From the NCBI GenBank assembly GCA_910591455.2, contig OU342809.1, forward strand, positions 24,867,056 to 24,931,055: a stretch of 64,000 nucleotides of DNA, read 5' to 3'. The notes under the pieces were generated by a model, which saw only the letters and a program-made list of their open reading frames with translations, was not told the origin of the DNA and did not search any database. How positions within the stretch are numbered: position 1 is the first letter of the stretch; each line of letters opens with the position of its first letter. Shown piece by piece: positions 37,117-51,500 of this stretch. Both the position numbers and the translations under genes were made by a program. The DNA comes from Pholis gunnellus. Taxonomy: Eukaryota; Chordata; Actinopteri; Perciformes; Pholidae.

Positions 37117-37300
37117 CCTTCCTGATCCAGTGGACCCTCTGTCTTTGTCTCCCCCTGAGGACTCCCCCCAAATCTCCGTCCGCCTGGTCCGTCCGTTGAG
37201 CCGGGACGTCCAGCCCTCTACTCTCCTCAGCACAGCACTCTCCTTGTTCTTCTACTAGCTCACACTACATCTTTATTCCAGCCTGCTCACTTAATTCAGG
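37117..37300 (-). promoter_or_regulatory. Candidate has3 non-coding first exon and promoter
   Basis: On the - strand a CpG-containing stretch ends in a strong donor, CAGGAAG|GTAAGGG, at about 37117. It has no long ORF. The flanking 37300-38080 is strongly pyrimidine-rich on the + strand. The next gene leftwards on this strand is has3, and HAS3 in mammals has an untranslated first exon. The link to has3 is an inference. Confidence 0.35.
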
Positions 37301-38448
37301 AGATCCCGCATCCAAAAATACAGCAGGCAGCTGAAACCTCTACCCTCCACCACTTTTCTGAGCCAGCCTCCCCGCTGCCTGCTCCTCCCCCACCTCCTCC
37401 CTCTATCTCCCAGGACTGTCCCAGGGCATGAAGCCCCCCAGCTGAGATGAGATCAGAGGTGCTCAGCCAGCAGCTGATGTTGGTATAGTCTTACGTCTGT
37501 AGCTCACAGGTTGGGGGCAGTAGCTGCTCTGGTCTCTGCCTCTGGTGCTCTCCATCCATGCTCCTGATTTCCATCAGCATGGGGCCAAAGTGATGGTGAA
37601 GGTGAAGACCGCGGGCCAAAGTGGGGTCCTTGAGTCTGATTTCTTCCTTGCGCCCTGCAACAAATCATCCCCAGGTTTCCTCACCTCCCCCCCCCTTCTT
37701 CCTCTGTCCCGTGCTGCAGTACTAACTCGTCTCTGCATCCCCTGTTTGCAGCAGAGCCTAAATCATTTTCCTCCTCTCCCCCTCTGTCACACTGTCCCGA
37801 CTGGCTGGCAGACTGACGCTGCTGAGCTTCTCCTCCACAGCTCCCCTCTCTGTCTCCTATAACCCCCTTCTCCTCTCCTCGCTCTCCCCCTTCCCTCCCT
37901 GGACACCCCAGCTAGCTCCCTATCTCTCTGCAATGCAGCCAGCAGCCTCCAACAAGCCTGGGGACTGTTTGACCAGAGCCCCCTCTACTCTCCACCTCTC
38001 CGCCTGCTCAAAGCATCCTTTATGGTCTTATTTATTTACCCTCCCTCCCTCTCCTCTCCTGCTCTGAAGCTAAGCTGCTGACGTCCTGCAGGTTCCATGG
38101 CTGGGCTGGCAGCCTCATACAAACACTGCACTACGCCACTGAGAATCGGTACATCACAACGCATTTCCTTTACGTTAGGTCATAGAATGCATACGACTTC
38201 AAACAGGCTAAAATTGTTCAACTCAACCACCATACAAGTACAGCATCTCTCACGCTCTACATTGTCCTTTCTGGCTCCCTGAGCGTAACACATGGTGAGC
38301 AAACGTCATCACTTTAGACTTCTCATGGGTTTATCAGCTCTGTCAGTGGGAAAACAGAGGGTAAAACTAACTGTAGGTCACTTTACAGGCTTTGAATTAT
38401 GCTTCTGCAGAGATACACCTTTTACTTTACATTGTGGTTAGCTATAGG
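37301..38448. other. Pyrimidine-rich flank of the candidate has3 promoter
   Basis: CT-rich DNA (GA-rich on the has3 strand) with frequent CTCC and CCTC runs, then ordinary sequence. No coding gene seen. Confidence 0.4.
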
Positions 38449-38770
38449 GCTGGGTATCTATACCTTTTGTGAATAAGCAGAAATAAACTAGTACCAAGTA
38501 GTATCAAATGATATCTGCAATTGATCCTTTTTCTGCTCAGATCTAGAATAAAAAATCTATTTGTATGGTTCTTCCATTTTACGTAATGTGTTATTGCTCC
38601 ACTACCTCAGCAGCTACAATCCATACAGCCAGGACTGCCTGCACACAGCGCTGAACACATAAATCTGAGCAGGCGGATAGTAACGGTGCTAACAGCGCGA
38701 CCAGTGACAGCAGTGCTGACAGAGCTAACAGTTTTAAACGTCACGGTTAACAGCACATGTCAAGGGATTT
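38449..38770. mobile_element. hAT-like fragment (AGGGCTGGGTATC end)
   Basis: ATAGGGCTGGGTATCTATACC is a typical left end of fish hAT-like elements. The interior to about 38770 holds repeated GTGCTAACAG/ACAGAGCTAACAG words, also seen near 12890-12990. The right end is not found. Confidence 0.45.
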
Positions 38771-40860
38771 TACAAAGAACGGCAATTTGTTTTGAGACAT
38801 TTTAGAAACAGGAGGTCTTCAAAATCTACATTGGAGGAAATAGTTTACAGGATATTCAACCTTCGTTTCTTTATAATGCATTTAATACTTGACTTCTTTC
38901 TTTACAGGGCTTGTAAAAAGGCAACATAATAGGCCATGAATATGAGATATGACTTTACAGATAATTACAATCCCTCCTCTGCATTGTGGAGGTTGTTTTA
39001 TGGCGATTGTAGTCGTTGCCTCTTTGATTCTTATGTGTGTGAGTATCCTCTGGTGTATTGTGGAACAATGCAACAAATAGCACAATGAGCATAAACACAC
39101 ATTCCTTGTTTGAACGCCATCTGTGGATGCTCAAATTACAATGATACAAGGATAAACACATTCAAACTCAGAATGATTGATCACTGATGCCATTTCTTAT
39201 ATATTCCCCGAAAGTTGAAACCAATTCCATCATGGTTTTCATGTTTTTGTAAATTAGTCAGCAGCGATAACTAAATGTAAGAATTATAAAAAACACCTGT
39301 TCAATTAAAAGAAGTAATTCTTGTTTTCTTTGGTATTTTGGTCATATTCAGATATGCCATGATGATTGCTGGGTAATATGTATGTAGATATTGTCCATTG
39401 TCAAAAGGTTGTTGTCTTGAATTAAATGGAAACAACGTAAACATACCTTATTGTTAGTGTTAAAAATCATAACCTCCAGAGTTAACACAGGTGGTGGCGG
39501 CGATGTGGAGAGGCCGAAATCCGCCACCATGATTAAAGCGTGTGTTTCTACGCTGCCTGCCACACAGTGATACCTTGACTCCGAGTTGGGTGAAACATCC
39601 ATGGGTCGCACACAAAGGTGATGCTCGTGTTTGCTGTATGTTCACACAGACGGAGGGACAGAGAAGTTCATACCTCATACAGTTAGCCTGTCGCCCAATG
39701 GGAGAAACAAAAGAAGGAATGTATCATGCGTCTCTGTCAGCCTGACTCTGTTCAAACCCTCCTGGACTGTTATTTGGCATTGTTGACATAACGTAGTTCA
39801 GTCTCCAATTCAGGTTTGTGTTAAAATGTGCCAAAGAAGAAATTATTCAATTTACCACTGGCCACCATTGAACTACACATACTATGTGTATGTGTATGTA
39901 GTTTCTCTACAACCGTTCCTCTGATTGTCTTCATACTGCTGTGGTGCATCGCTGAGGACCCAAGGAAGTGCAGTGTTGAGTGTGAGCTCTTGAGATACGG
40001 GACATTATTTACTATTACTGTGTTATGTACATGCTGTGTAGTGTATTGAGAAGGGACCCCTATTTTCTGTTACACCGCTGAACGGCATGCTGACTACAGC
40101 GTGCTCTCCGTCACTCGATGCAATTGCTGAAAAGCATGCTGGGTACAGTTTGTTTTCTGTGAATGTTTGTGTAAGCTTCTGCACCCAAATGATACGTATA
40201 CTGTAGTATTGCTCGGGGTTGCAGCTACGTCCTGGCTGGTGTATTGCTCAGGAACAACGCGGTGTTGAGTGTGAAGCAAAGGCCAAGCAATCGGCCCGTT
40301 CTGAACAGGCCCGTTTGAAATGGCCGTTGCACTAGTTTTCATAGATATAAAGATGCAAATACAGTTTTGTACAAGTCTGAGTAGACAGCTAAAGTAACGG
40401 TACCAAAGCAGGCGCACTTGACAGAAGTATAACGGTTCCTTCAACCTAAAACCTTTATTCTGTATTTGTCTCAAGGAGGTAAAAAGACAATTCTGCATTA
40501 ACATTTGACTCTTGCAGTCATTTTATATAGAAACAGATTTGCATTCACGAGTAATTAAAAGAACTTGTTGCATTCAATAACTCCCAAGAAAATCTTCTCT
40601 TTGATACTTACACAGTTCATGTTTCACCATAACGTAATGGTGTGTTTGTTGAAATCCAGTTACTCTTGCTGGTGGTTCCAAAGTCATCAACCAGCTAAAT
40701 GTGGGGATTGGCAACTTTTCAATTTTTTTATTTCATGGGCATGAATATTTAGCGCGTCCATTTCAGTAACTGTCACATCCCCTTCACCACCTCCTCCCAG
40801 CCGCTCTGCTAAAAAATATATATTTTTGTCATTTATCTTCATAAAACCATTCCCTCTACA
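38771..40860. other. Non-coding DNA with a weak internal repeat
   Basis: No gene seen. The phrase GTGTTGAGTGTGA occurs twice (about 39972 and 40262) in loosely similar surroundings, which may be a degraded dispersed repeat. Confidence 0.35.
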
Positions 40861-40861
40861 T

Positions 40862-42014
40862 ACAAGTGCATCTCAATGAATTACAATATCATCAAAAAGT
40901 TAATTTATTTCAATAATTCAATTCAAAAAGTGAAACTCATATTATATAGATTCATTACACAGGGTGATATATTTCAAGCGTTTATTTCTTTTAATTTTGA
41001 TGATTATGGCTTACAGCTAAGGAAAACCCAAAATTCAGTATCTCAGAAAATTAGAATATTACATAAGACCAATTAAAAAAAGGATTTTTAATACAGAAAT
41101 GTTGGCCTGCTGAAAAGTATGTACATGTACAGCACACAGTACTATGCACTCAATACTTGGTCGGGGCTCCTTTTGCATGAATTACTGCATCAGTGCGGCG
41201 TGGCATGGAGGAGGTATTATGGAAGCCCAGGTTGCTTCGATAGGGACCTTCAGCTCGTCTGCATTGTTGGGTCTGATGTCTCTCATCTTCCTCTTGACAA
41301 TACCCCATAGACTCTCTCTGGGGTTTGGGTCCATAGACTCTCTCTGGGGTTTAGGTCAGGCGAGTTTGTTGGCCAATTAAGCAGTGATACCGTGGTCATT
41401 AAACCAGGTATTGGTACTTTTGGCAATGTGGGCAGGCATCAGCATCTCCATAAAGCTTGTCAGCAGAGGGAAGCATGAAGTGCTCTAAAATGTCCTGGTA
41501 GACGGTCCACTGACTTTGGAATTGATAAAACACAGCGGACCAACACCAGATGACATGGCTCCCCGAATCATCACTGATTGTGGAAACTTCACACTGGACC
41601 CCAAGCTACTTTGATTGTGTTCCTCTCCACTCTTCCTCCAGACTCCTGACCTTGATTTCCAAATTAAATGCAAAATTGACTTTCATCTGAAAAGAGGACT
41701 TTGGCCCACTGAGCAACAGTCCTTTTTTTCCTTAGCCCAGGAAACCTAGCCCAGGTAAGACCCTTCTGACGTTGTCTCTGGTTCAGGAGTGGCTTGACAC
41801 GAGGAATGAGACAGCTGTAGCCCATGTCCTGGATACGTCTGTGTGTGGTGGCTCTTGAAGCACTGACTCCAGCCGCAGTCCACTCCTCGTGAATCTCCCT
41901 CAAATTCTTGAATGTCCATAGAACAGGTGCTATACGTTGAGTTGACATGAGTGATTTACAACAAGCTTGTACAGTAAATAGACTAACTCTGACTTGGGAC
42001 GCTTGTACTAACAA
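40862..42014 (-). pseudogene. Tc1-like transposon with a broken transposase
   Basis: The + strand edge at 40862 has AAGTGCATCTCAATGAATTA, a Tc1-type terminus. On the - strand the transposase reads from about 42014. A paired-type DNA-binding part (SRATTHRRIQDMGY, PLLNQRQRQKGL) is followed by VLFSDESQF, carrying the first catalytic Asp. Downstream pieces (HIAKST, WFNDHGIT, MPRRTDAVIHAKGAPTKY) lie in different frames with stops between them, so the gene is dead. A tandem duplication of about 25 bases (AGACTCTCTCTGGGGTTT) interrupts the C-terminal part. The right-hand terminus is missing or too worn to see. Confidence 0.85.
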
Positions 42015-42320
42015 ACCTTATTTCCCATAATGCCCCAATTAGGTTGTTCTTGACAAAGCTTCTCTAGAGGTACAGAAGACATAAAAGATGACGCATCGCA
42101 AGCTGCAGCAATGGTTTGACATACACTGTCTGTGGGAGCGGTCAAATGTATTTATATTTGCTTTTGATAACATTAGACATCAACACAGCTAACAACATTG
42201 GCTGAAATGTGATCACTAATAACTTCCTGGGTAAAATACTGGCAGTATCGGTATGAACAGTTACCTATTTTTTATACTTTGTATATATAATAAAAATTGA
42301 GAACAACATATTTTTAGAAC

Positions 42321-42326
42321 TTTATT
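42321..42326 (-). terminator. Candidate tango6 poly(A) signal
   Basis: TTTATT reads AATAAA on the gene strand, about 210 bases after the tango6 stop codon. Confidence 0.5.
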
Positions 42327-42535
42327 TTGGAAGTGGATTGTTGGTAGTACGGTTACTTTATAAGGAAATACTTCCTGCATACTGCTGTTACAGTAGTGTT
42401 GCTTGTAGCTCGGAAATATCCAGAGCCATAAAATCCACATCACATGGAGGCAGAACTCGTGCTGCCTATAAGCAGAGCATATACAAATAAGAAGTCCAAA
42501 CAGTGAAGAGGTTATGAAGAGATACAAATGTAGCT

Positions 42536-45500
42536 CTATGGCAGGACAACAATCTTCTTCTCCAGCTTCTGCTCAGGGAAGATGAACCTCCTCATTACGT
42601 CATCGATCTCCTCCAGAGCCAGCTGGGCATGGAGCACGGCGACATCATCCGGGTCCGAGCGCACCACCCACTTTAGAGCTCGGTACAGGTCCAACAAAAC
42701 GTCACTGAGAACCTGGAGGAGCGGGGGGAGAGACAGAGGTTACATTGTTGAAACGGGTCTGTAGACTGGAATGGACAGTTTGTTGCTACTGATTGCGTTT
42801 CTTTTCTCATCCAATCAAGTTTGGCAACTAATTTGCTGATTACTAATAGAATTGATCTAAAATAAGAGCCAAGTTGTATGTAACTAGAATTCCCCTCGAA
42901 GTTAACTTTAAGGTGTATTGATCACAAACCGAACGGAGCACAAAGAAACCTTTCACCAAAGAGAGATAGCATCACAGCTTACAGTTTAAAAGTGACCTCA
43001 TAATCGCTCTGTAGCACATCCCATAAGAACAGCAGAGATCAAACACACTGACACTATCAGTCAGTTAATCACTTAGGCCATACAAGAAATCAATCGGATA
43101 CTATTCGGTTTATAAATTGATTTCTTTTAGTCAATCAAGAAAAAAATGGCAAGTTCCTGCTCCTTAAATAGAACGTCCAACATTATGATGATGAAATAAC
43201 TTTGGGTCCTTCACCCAAAAGGCACCTTGGTCCACGGGGAAAGTTCTCACTCTGCTAGATGGCCTGTGGTCTAACATTTGAGCTCATGTCTGCCCCTCTC
43301 ATCTGTTCTCATTGCGCTCTATCATTAGCCATGTACATCTGGTGCTGTTCCAGTAATGACAGGACCTGGCCTGGGAACAGCAGCTGGACATCTGACTGTA
43401 GTAATGGCAGTGGCTCAAGAGCCACATCACACTTGAGACTGCAGCTCACATATAGGTGCGTTTTCACTGGGCTACCACAGGAGGAAGAATTCAGTGATTT
43501 TCTGTTCTCAACACTGCTAGGTTTTATATGAGACTGGGTCTAAAGATGAGAGCCTGTATTCATTAGGTTTTGTTCCTGGTATTCATATTAAAACCACTGA
43601 TTGTGCTCTGAACACATACACCAACAGAGCTCCAGCCATGTTGTACCCTCAAACCTGCACAGGGATCAGTGAATTCAGTAACACCAGTCAGTGATCCTGC
43701 CTTGCTGCTTCCATTTTAGGAAGCCGAAGAACTGTGATGTGATCAGCCAGGACCCTGCGGTGGACTATCTAAGAACAACACTTCAGCAGGGACGGCAACA
43801 GTAACCACACACTGAACAGTATGAGGAATGTGAAACTGTGAGAAAGAGGCTCAAACATGGTGTTTGGAGGGAGCCTCCTTCCTGTGCTTGGTGAGAAGCT
43901 AACATTTGGTCTATTACCCCAGTGATGACCAACGGGAAACTGGGACTAGATTACAGGACCCGTCAGAGCTCTGGAACAGCCTCTCAGTGTTGAGCCTGCT
44001 CAAAGCCTGAAGATGAACAGGACTAAAAGGAGCACCCTGTTTCTTTGTTAATACAATGAGACAACACATGCTCCAATCTTCCATTCAGTCCTAGTTACTG
44101 AGCAAAGGTCAGTGTGTTTAATAGCAGGTTATAGAACAATGGCAGTTAATCAGCGGAGGCCTTAGAGCAGGGCTGTCAAACTCATCTTCACTCTGGGCCA
44201 CATCAGCATCATGGTTGTAAATGTCAGACTGTGTAAATGTAACTACTCCTAACATATTGGTAAATAACTGTCTCTGCATTTGATTATTGTTTATTCAAGT
44301 GTAAAAATATATTTAAGCATATTTCTATTATAACTTATAATCCTTTTAATTTAGAGTTAAGAAACCCACATTGCTCTATCAAAGATCAAACTTTTAAAGA
44401 AAATAACAAATATCACATATTACAAATATCATCAAACACAAGTTATTACAATAACTTTGTTCAATGCTTAAAATCCTTTCAAGGGTGCGTTTGCACAATC
44501 CCACGTGAAGTATTTCATCTGTTGTAAAGTCACGTTTAAAGTCGTCTTCAATGTACTCACAATACATTTATGTGTTAAATGTAGAGTAACCAGCCAACGA
44601 CTTGTTCCAGTGTATATATTATGTATGTCTGTTTGTGGTTAAATGGATAGCGAACAAGAGTGTATCATGCATACTCAGTTGTGAGCGTGTGCGTGTGCGT
44701 ACCTGGGTGGTTTTGTCGCCGAGGCCTCGGAGCAGCAGGGTGATAACATGGACAGCAGCTCTCCTCACCTCTGCCTCCTTCTCGGTCTTCATCAGAGCAG
44801 TCAGACAGGAGCTGAGCTGCACACAAACACATTGGTATTTGCAGTTATCTATAGTGGTATAAACATGAGGACATAGGCAAAAAGCTGAAACACAGTTGAT
44901 CATGTCTGACTACTAGGATATACAGCACAATCTGGAGCTGTGCTGTTTGATGTGGCATGTTTGTCACAAAGACTCAATCAGCTGAAAGCCTCCACCGCTG
45001 AGGTCAGAACACAGTAAACTGGATCGATTGATATATTGGACAGACATCCAAACCAACATGGGACGCACTCCCACGCACACGCACACAGTAAAAAGCGGGC
45101 AGTGTTCTTACAGCTGACGGGGCTGCTTATTAACGGCAGCAGGCTTCAGTGAACACACACACGGCAGCATCGTTATTTGAGCATCTGACCACTGCAGCGG
45201 CCGGAGTGCACGTGTGTAAATGTGGGCTGAATTTCTGTCAGCTCAGCCCCTGGTTCAAGTGAGTGGGCATGTATGTGTGTAGACCATGGCTCCACTTAAG
45301 CACCCAAAAGGTACTTTTGCAAAGGATCACGCTGTACTGCTGTGAACATGAACCACATGTTTCAGCACGTTTCATCACAATGTGTGTGTTGTGTCTTCAT
45401 GTGAATGCAGCTCTCCTCTTCATCACTATGATGCTGTAACTCAGAGGTAATGAAGGTTACCCAGCGATGTCCAGTAGTCTCCAGTGAGAGCAGCAGCTGG

Positions 45501-48500
45501 TGCTCGTTGTAACGCCTCGCTGTTGTCGTCCTCTCCTTTTAACAGAACTCGTGTGTTGTTCTTGTGACGGTGCGTCTTGAGGCTCATACGTGACGTCATT
45601 CGTTGATCCTAACGGTGCGTTCACACCAAACGAGACGTGAACGCACCGTGAGAGCGTTCCTCAGACCGACATCTTCCACAACACGAACCTGCAGTTTGTC
45701 TCCACTTCTCTGTAGCATCTGTTAGCTTGTGTTGCTTTAGTTTCTCTAAACTTCTCCCACGCGCTGCATCAACATAGTCTGAAGACTTCCTCCACCGCCG
45801 CCAGTGAGCAACGCACTTTCAAAATAATAATAAAAAAACAAACTGCGTTAACGTGCGATAAAATAATTGTCGGCGTTAATTAATTAATGCGTTAACTTGC
45901 CCAGCACTAATTATTTCTTATCTAAATACACCATAGAGTGCATTATTGCATTCATACTATGGTCACTTCAAATCAATACAGGCAAATTAAACATCTTCCT
46001 TCCATCCAGGTTTTTTTTTAACTATTTTGTTCAATTTACAGAGTATCTTGGATTAAAGAGAACTTCACCATTTATGTAGTGTAAAGCACATGAATTCTTG
46101 TTCTGGTTATTCAGTCTCAAACTGTCTGGGCTTCCACGTGCACTGATTTTGCGATATAACTATTGACTGGACCTGTATTTGGCGTGTCCTGGTGTATGAT
46201 TTTGATGGTAAAGTATTTTCCACAATGTCCTGCAGCTATTTTTTTTACTCGGGGTGTAAGAAAATATTGATACACTTGAGTATCGCGATATTATGTTTTG
46301 TGATATTATATCGATTATCAAACACATTATCTATTTTCAACTAACATGCAAAGGTTGACAATGCAGATGCAGACAGTGGCTCAGTGTGCGATGACGTAGG
46401 ATGCTACAGGGACTGTGATAAATGCAAATCCCACTGATCTGATATGCACACAAGTATTTTTGCAGTATGTTTTCATGAACCAGTCAAGTTGCAGTCTACA
46501 TCCATGTCTGTCCAAAATGTCAGGACTTCTTCATTTGATCCCATTAGACATTGGTGTGAAATTGTCATATTAAGCATATCAATTCTTGAGTTATGGCCAA
46601 ATATGTGTCTCATGTGAGGTCACAGCAACGTTTGACCAACAAAATCTAATAACTTCACCCTCGAGTCCAGGTGGTCATTTGTGCCAAATATGAAGAAATT
46701 CCCTCCAGGCATTCCTGAGGTACTGCGTTTACACGAATGGAGGGTCAACCCATAACACGATGCCTCAGGGAAGAGGCAATATATCGTCCACCGTATCATA
46801 ACCCGTATGGCAAGACCGAATTCTTGCCAATACACAGCCCTACTCTTTACTGTGTACTGCTGAAAAAACCCAGTTCCTCCAAGAGGCGCTAATGTCAGTG
46901 TGCTCCCTCTCACCTCTTGGGCCAGCGTTCCCAGAGTATAGTCCAGTCTCTGACAGAGCTCCCCCAGGTTGGACAGACTGCTGGCCCGGACACTTTGGTC
47001 CGGGTCCCTGGTTCCTTGCAGGAAGACGCCGATCAGAGGATGGCCGAGGTGGGCCGCCAGTTCCCCTTGAGAAGGAGAAGAATGGACAGGTTAGTTCCCC
47101 AGTAATAATATATAGAAATTATTTATTATATTATATATTATTCAGGTTCCTGGAACATGCACCAGATAGATTGTTTGTCTGCAAATGTCCTAGGGCATCT
47201 ATAAGTTATTTTCACAGGGATGTTGAAAATGTCTGTCTGGTCTGACCGTAGTTAAATGCGGAAGTAAGCAAATAGGGACGGGGACCCATGGAACATCAGT
47301 CTATGCCTGACCGGTCATTTCCAGTCACAAAAGCTCCTTTGGAGAGGCACCACAACAGCTTTGTTCAGGTGGACACCGCCTGAGCCATTAAGTTCTGTTT
47401 GTTCCCAGAAGACATTAAAAGTATCAATAAAATCCACACCGTGAGCAATACAGTCAAGAGACGGTCAATACAGTCAAGCTGCACCGCCTGCTGAAACGCC
47501 CCACTCTACGGCCAAATATGGGAATAGGTCTGGAAACGTGGATTCTACTTTTTTTAATGACTTGAGTGTAAGAATTTTTTCTTTGAAGAGTACAGACTTT
47601 TTCATTGCCAACACAAATGATGATGCTGTCAACTTCTTGATGAGATTTTATTATGTATGGATTTGGTCTACAAAGTTGAGTAACTTTCAGGTTTCCAATG
47701 GTCCAGTCTGCTTATTGGTGTTGTTGGGGGCTTACGGGGACGTTGTGGCGACCAGCTGCAGCTGCCCGGTGAGCCAGCCGGCCACTCTCCCTGACTTTGT
47801 GAAGGAGACGCGATGGTGGAGCTGGACCGTGCTTGGAGCACTTTGATCCCGACTATAGGATGGATTGCCATGACATTTTGCAAAAACATCCATGGTCCCC
47901 AAAGGTTGAAGCTTACCAAGTAAGATGATCCCCGACTTTACCTTTGACCAGTAATGACTACCAGTAGGTTGAAAGTTGTGGTTTTAAGTAACATATTTCA
48001 ACAACTAATGAATAAATTGCAATTCAATTTGGGTTAGTATGAATTGGTTTATGACTAAACTGATAATTGGTTTGCCAAAATAATGCCATTTCCATTTTGC
48101 ATTTAGTGCTACGTAGCAAATGTGAGCATGCTCAAGCTAAACAATGATGGTTAACATGATAAACACACCTGCTTGGCATCAGCATGTTAGCTCAAAACAC
48201 TGCTGTGCCTTAACACAGCCCCACCAAAGCGCCAGCATAGTGGTGAACCTTGTCCCATAGTTGGGACTTGTTTCCTGCACATCACCACCAGTATATCACC
48301 GAGTGGGACCTTCTCTAGCTTCACGTCTGTATTTCAGACCAGCTGCCCCACCCCCGATATAATACACTGCAGGAAACCATGCATGAATTCAAGTGTCATC
48401 CAGCCATTTAAATTGACATGTTGACACAAGACTAATATTGTTTACAGAATGTAGTCATACTCAGTTTAACAAGCTGCGTGTGTGTGTGTGTGTGTGTGTG

Positions 48501-51500
48501 TGTGGTGACACTGTTACACAGGCAGACATACAAAGAACAGAGCCGAACACAACTGCTCCTGCCAGGCAGCAGGGAGGACAGCCAGAGGCCTCCAACGAGA
48601 GAAAACAGCTGACTGGCTAGTAGTAAGACCCGCTTCACCCATGTGTGTGTTTGTACGTTTGCTTGAACCAGAAACGCCAACAACGCGGGGCACACACAAG
48701 CACACAAACTTTATGTCTCATCATGTCTCATCATCTCGTCTGTTTGACAACATTTTCTGCCCCTCACTGCACACTGTGGGCTTTTACAGGACTCTACAAG
48801 GGCTTGTCTACCACTCTAGCAGGCGAGTCAATTAAGAAAAGCTTCTTATTTACAAATGACAGACTGGCAAAAGGCAAATCTTGGCGACTCAGGGGGGTTC
48901 AAGACAAACAGAGGCTCTCTGGATGACTGTGCAGCAAAGTGATGGTCTATCCAATCTCTCAGCCAGGATATAAACCCCCGATTGTCCCAAGGAAGTGGTA
49001 CGATGGCAATCTGGCAGATAAAACCAGAGCTGGGGAAAAAATACAAAACAGGGTTTTCAATCAGGGAAAGGTTCTGATACAGAAGGTCCCTTCTGAGCAG
49101 AAATCTGCATGGGAAACAAGTCTGCACTGTGGCTTTTGTAGTGTGCTGGTTCTATGCTGATAGCTGTCCACCACAGACAAATAATAATAATAATGTAAAC
49201 AAATATGGACACATAAATAAACAAGCATATGTTATCATTAGAGGTGTGAATCTTCTCCGGTTTCACGATTCGCCTGTCAATGATGCATCATCTATTAATA
49301 GTTATAGTCATTCAATCTGAACAACCTTCACAGGGCAACACTGTAGGAATCAGGACACCATCGATATCGTAGCTTCTACAATTTATTTCTTCTATAATCG
49401 CGGTTATGGCTAAACCGATTATTCCTGACATCCCTATTTCAAACAATGCCTTAAAGAAACAACTTGTTCAACACAAAATATTGTGCATAAAGATGGCCAT
49501 TCAGATTTGTTAAAAACCTAAAGTGCAATTATATACTTGAACGTAAGCAGACAATGGATTGAAAAAAATATTTACTTATTTACTGAAATAAGTGGCAGGC
49601 AGATCGTACAAACAAAGAATAATAAATACAAAATAGCAACAATAAAATACCTAAAATAGGCCAAAACGTTATTCTAAATATATTTTAATTATAACCCCCC
49701 ACTATGGAGAACATTGCCCAACTGTAATACCAAGTTAGGAGCCTTAATTGTTGAAATGAAATCTATAAAGTCTCATCCACTATGACCACAGGATCTTATC
49801 TGTAAGACAGACGCTCAGACAGTAAGAAAATGACAGCCGGGTGATTGATAATCATCATTTTTTATTATTTACCGTACTCTCGTCGATACTGAGTTTACTG
49901 CGTCATTTCAGATTACCATGGGTCACAGACAGGACACATACCTAGCAACATCACTGTAACATGGAGCATAATGTATGAATTTGGTCTCTAAAGCTATGTT
50001 ATCACATTAGTGAATGCCCTCTTAGGAGTCATGATATGGGCCCCAAGCCAACCGAGTATCTGGTCACACAAACATGTGTGAAGAAACAACAGAGGATGCT
50101 CACCCATGGCCCGACTCGCTCTCATCAGAACTTCTCCCACTTTGAGGCGGAATTCCAGGGAGTGCTCCTGGTTGGATGTAGGGAGGGAGGGTCCATGTTG
50201 GAAGTCTTTTAGGAGCCTTTCCAGAATCCTCTCGGGGTATGAATCAGCCAATGCAGACAGACCTACAGACAATTCATACTCAGACCATCTGCTTTCAGGA
50301 GTCCCTGACAGCTTCAGCTGTACAGTTGATAGTATCGGTGTGATGGATTGGTGAAAATCAATCATAGCATCGCATTTGGCCAAGCTGCATCATATATTAC
50401 CTTGAATGGCCGAGAGGTAGATGAATGAGTCTTCATGCTCCAGGTTTTCTAAGAAGAGCTGGAAGACATACCATGAGCATGATAAATCACAACATAGACT
50501 GGACGATAAACATTCGGCTATTCTGTATGAGTAAATCTCACCAATATCTCCTCTTTCCAGGAGAACAAAAGGATGACAACACTGAAGACATTAAACACAA
50601 TACAACCAACGACCAAAGGGAATATTCACAACCAATCCCTAGGTGCTCTCAGGGGTCCTGGGTGAATGGAAAAACAAGCTGAATAGAATGTGCTGGAGTT
50701 TTGACAAAAAAAGGAGGGAGAATACAACATATGAAAGGTAACCTGTACAATGCTAGAGAACTCAACCCAACCATGACACAAAAGGAGATAAAAAATCAAT
50801 AAAGGGGTTTCTGCTGTAGCAGCAGGGGGTTGAAGGTTATCTAAGGTGCCCACAGGAGGGGGTGGGAGGCGGCTTCTGATTACAGAGAATACTAAATGAG
50901 TTGTTATCCTTTCTTGCCCGTGCCACCTTAACAAGGCCCTAGAGCCACCATGGTACCCTCTGGCTCACAACCGCCTCATTTATTATACATGTTTGCTGAT
51001 AATGTCCCAGGAGACAGATAATACCACTACCTACACGCTCCTGATGCACACATACTGTGCATGCAACAATAGCACCATGTCCAATGGCTGGCTAAGGCAA
51101 CCCAGCTTCTGATTAATCAGGCACGATCCGACATGGCTACATGGTGACAGTGTGGAAGCATCTTGACCCATCTCAAAATATGAAGTCAGTGAGTGCTCAG
51201 CCCAAGAACAGACTTGCATTAAAAAAAACACAAGGGATTGCATCAGTACATGGGTTAGCTAGGAGCTAAGCTACAGGGGTTAAGCTAACCCAGCTAGGCC
51301 CTAGGGCTATTCCACTATCCATGCTGCTTCAGATAATGGACTACAGTCCTGCACAGTGGTTTCCAATACTATGAAATGGCATTTTACATCTCACAGCCAC
51401 AATCATTTCAAGTTGAACCAGTGCTCTGCGCTGTGACCCCTGCTGCACAAACACTATGAACTCAATGAAATTCACTTTGGATTGAAGTGCTATTGTTGGT

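Noticed and set aside
40094..40504. 136-codon - strand ORF
   Set aside because: No recognisable domain, no conserved neighbour exon, and a setting of degraded repeats.
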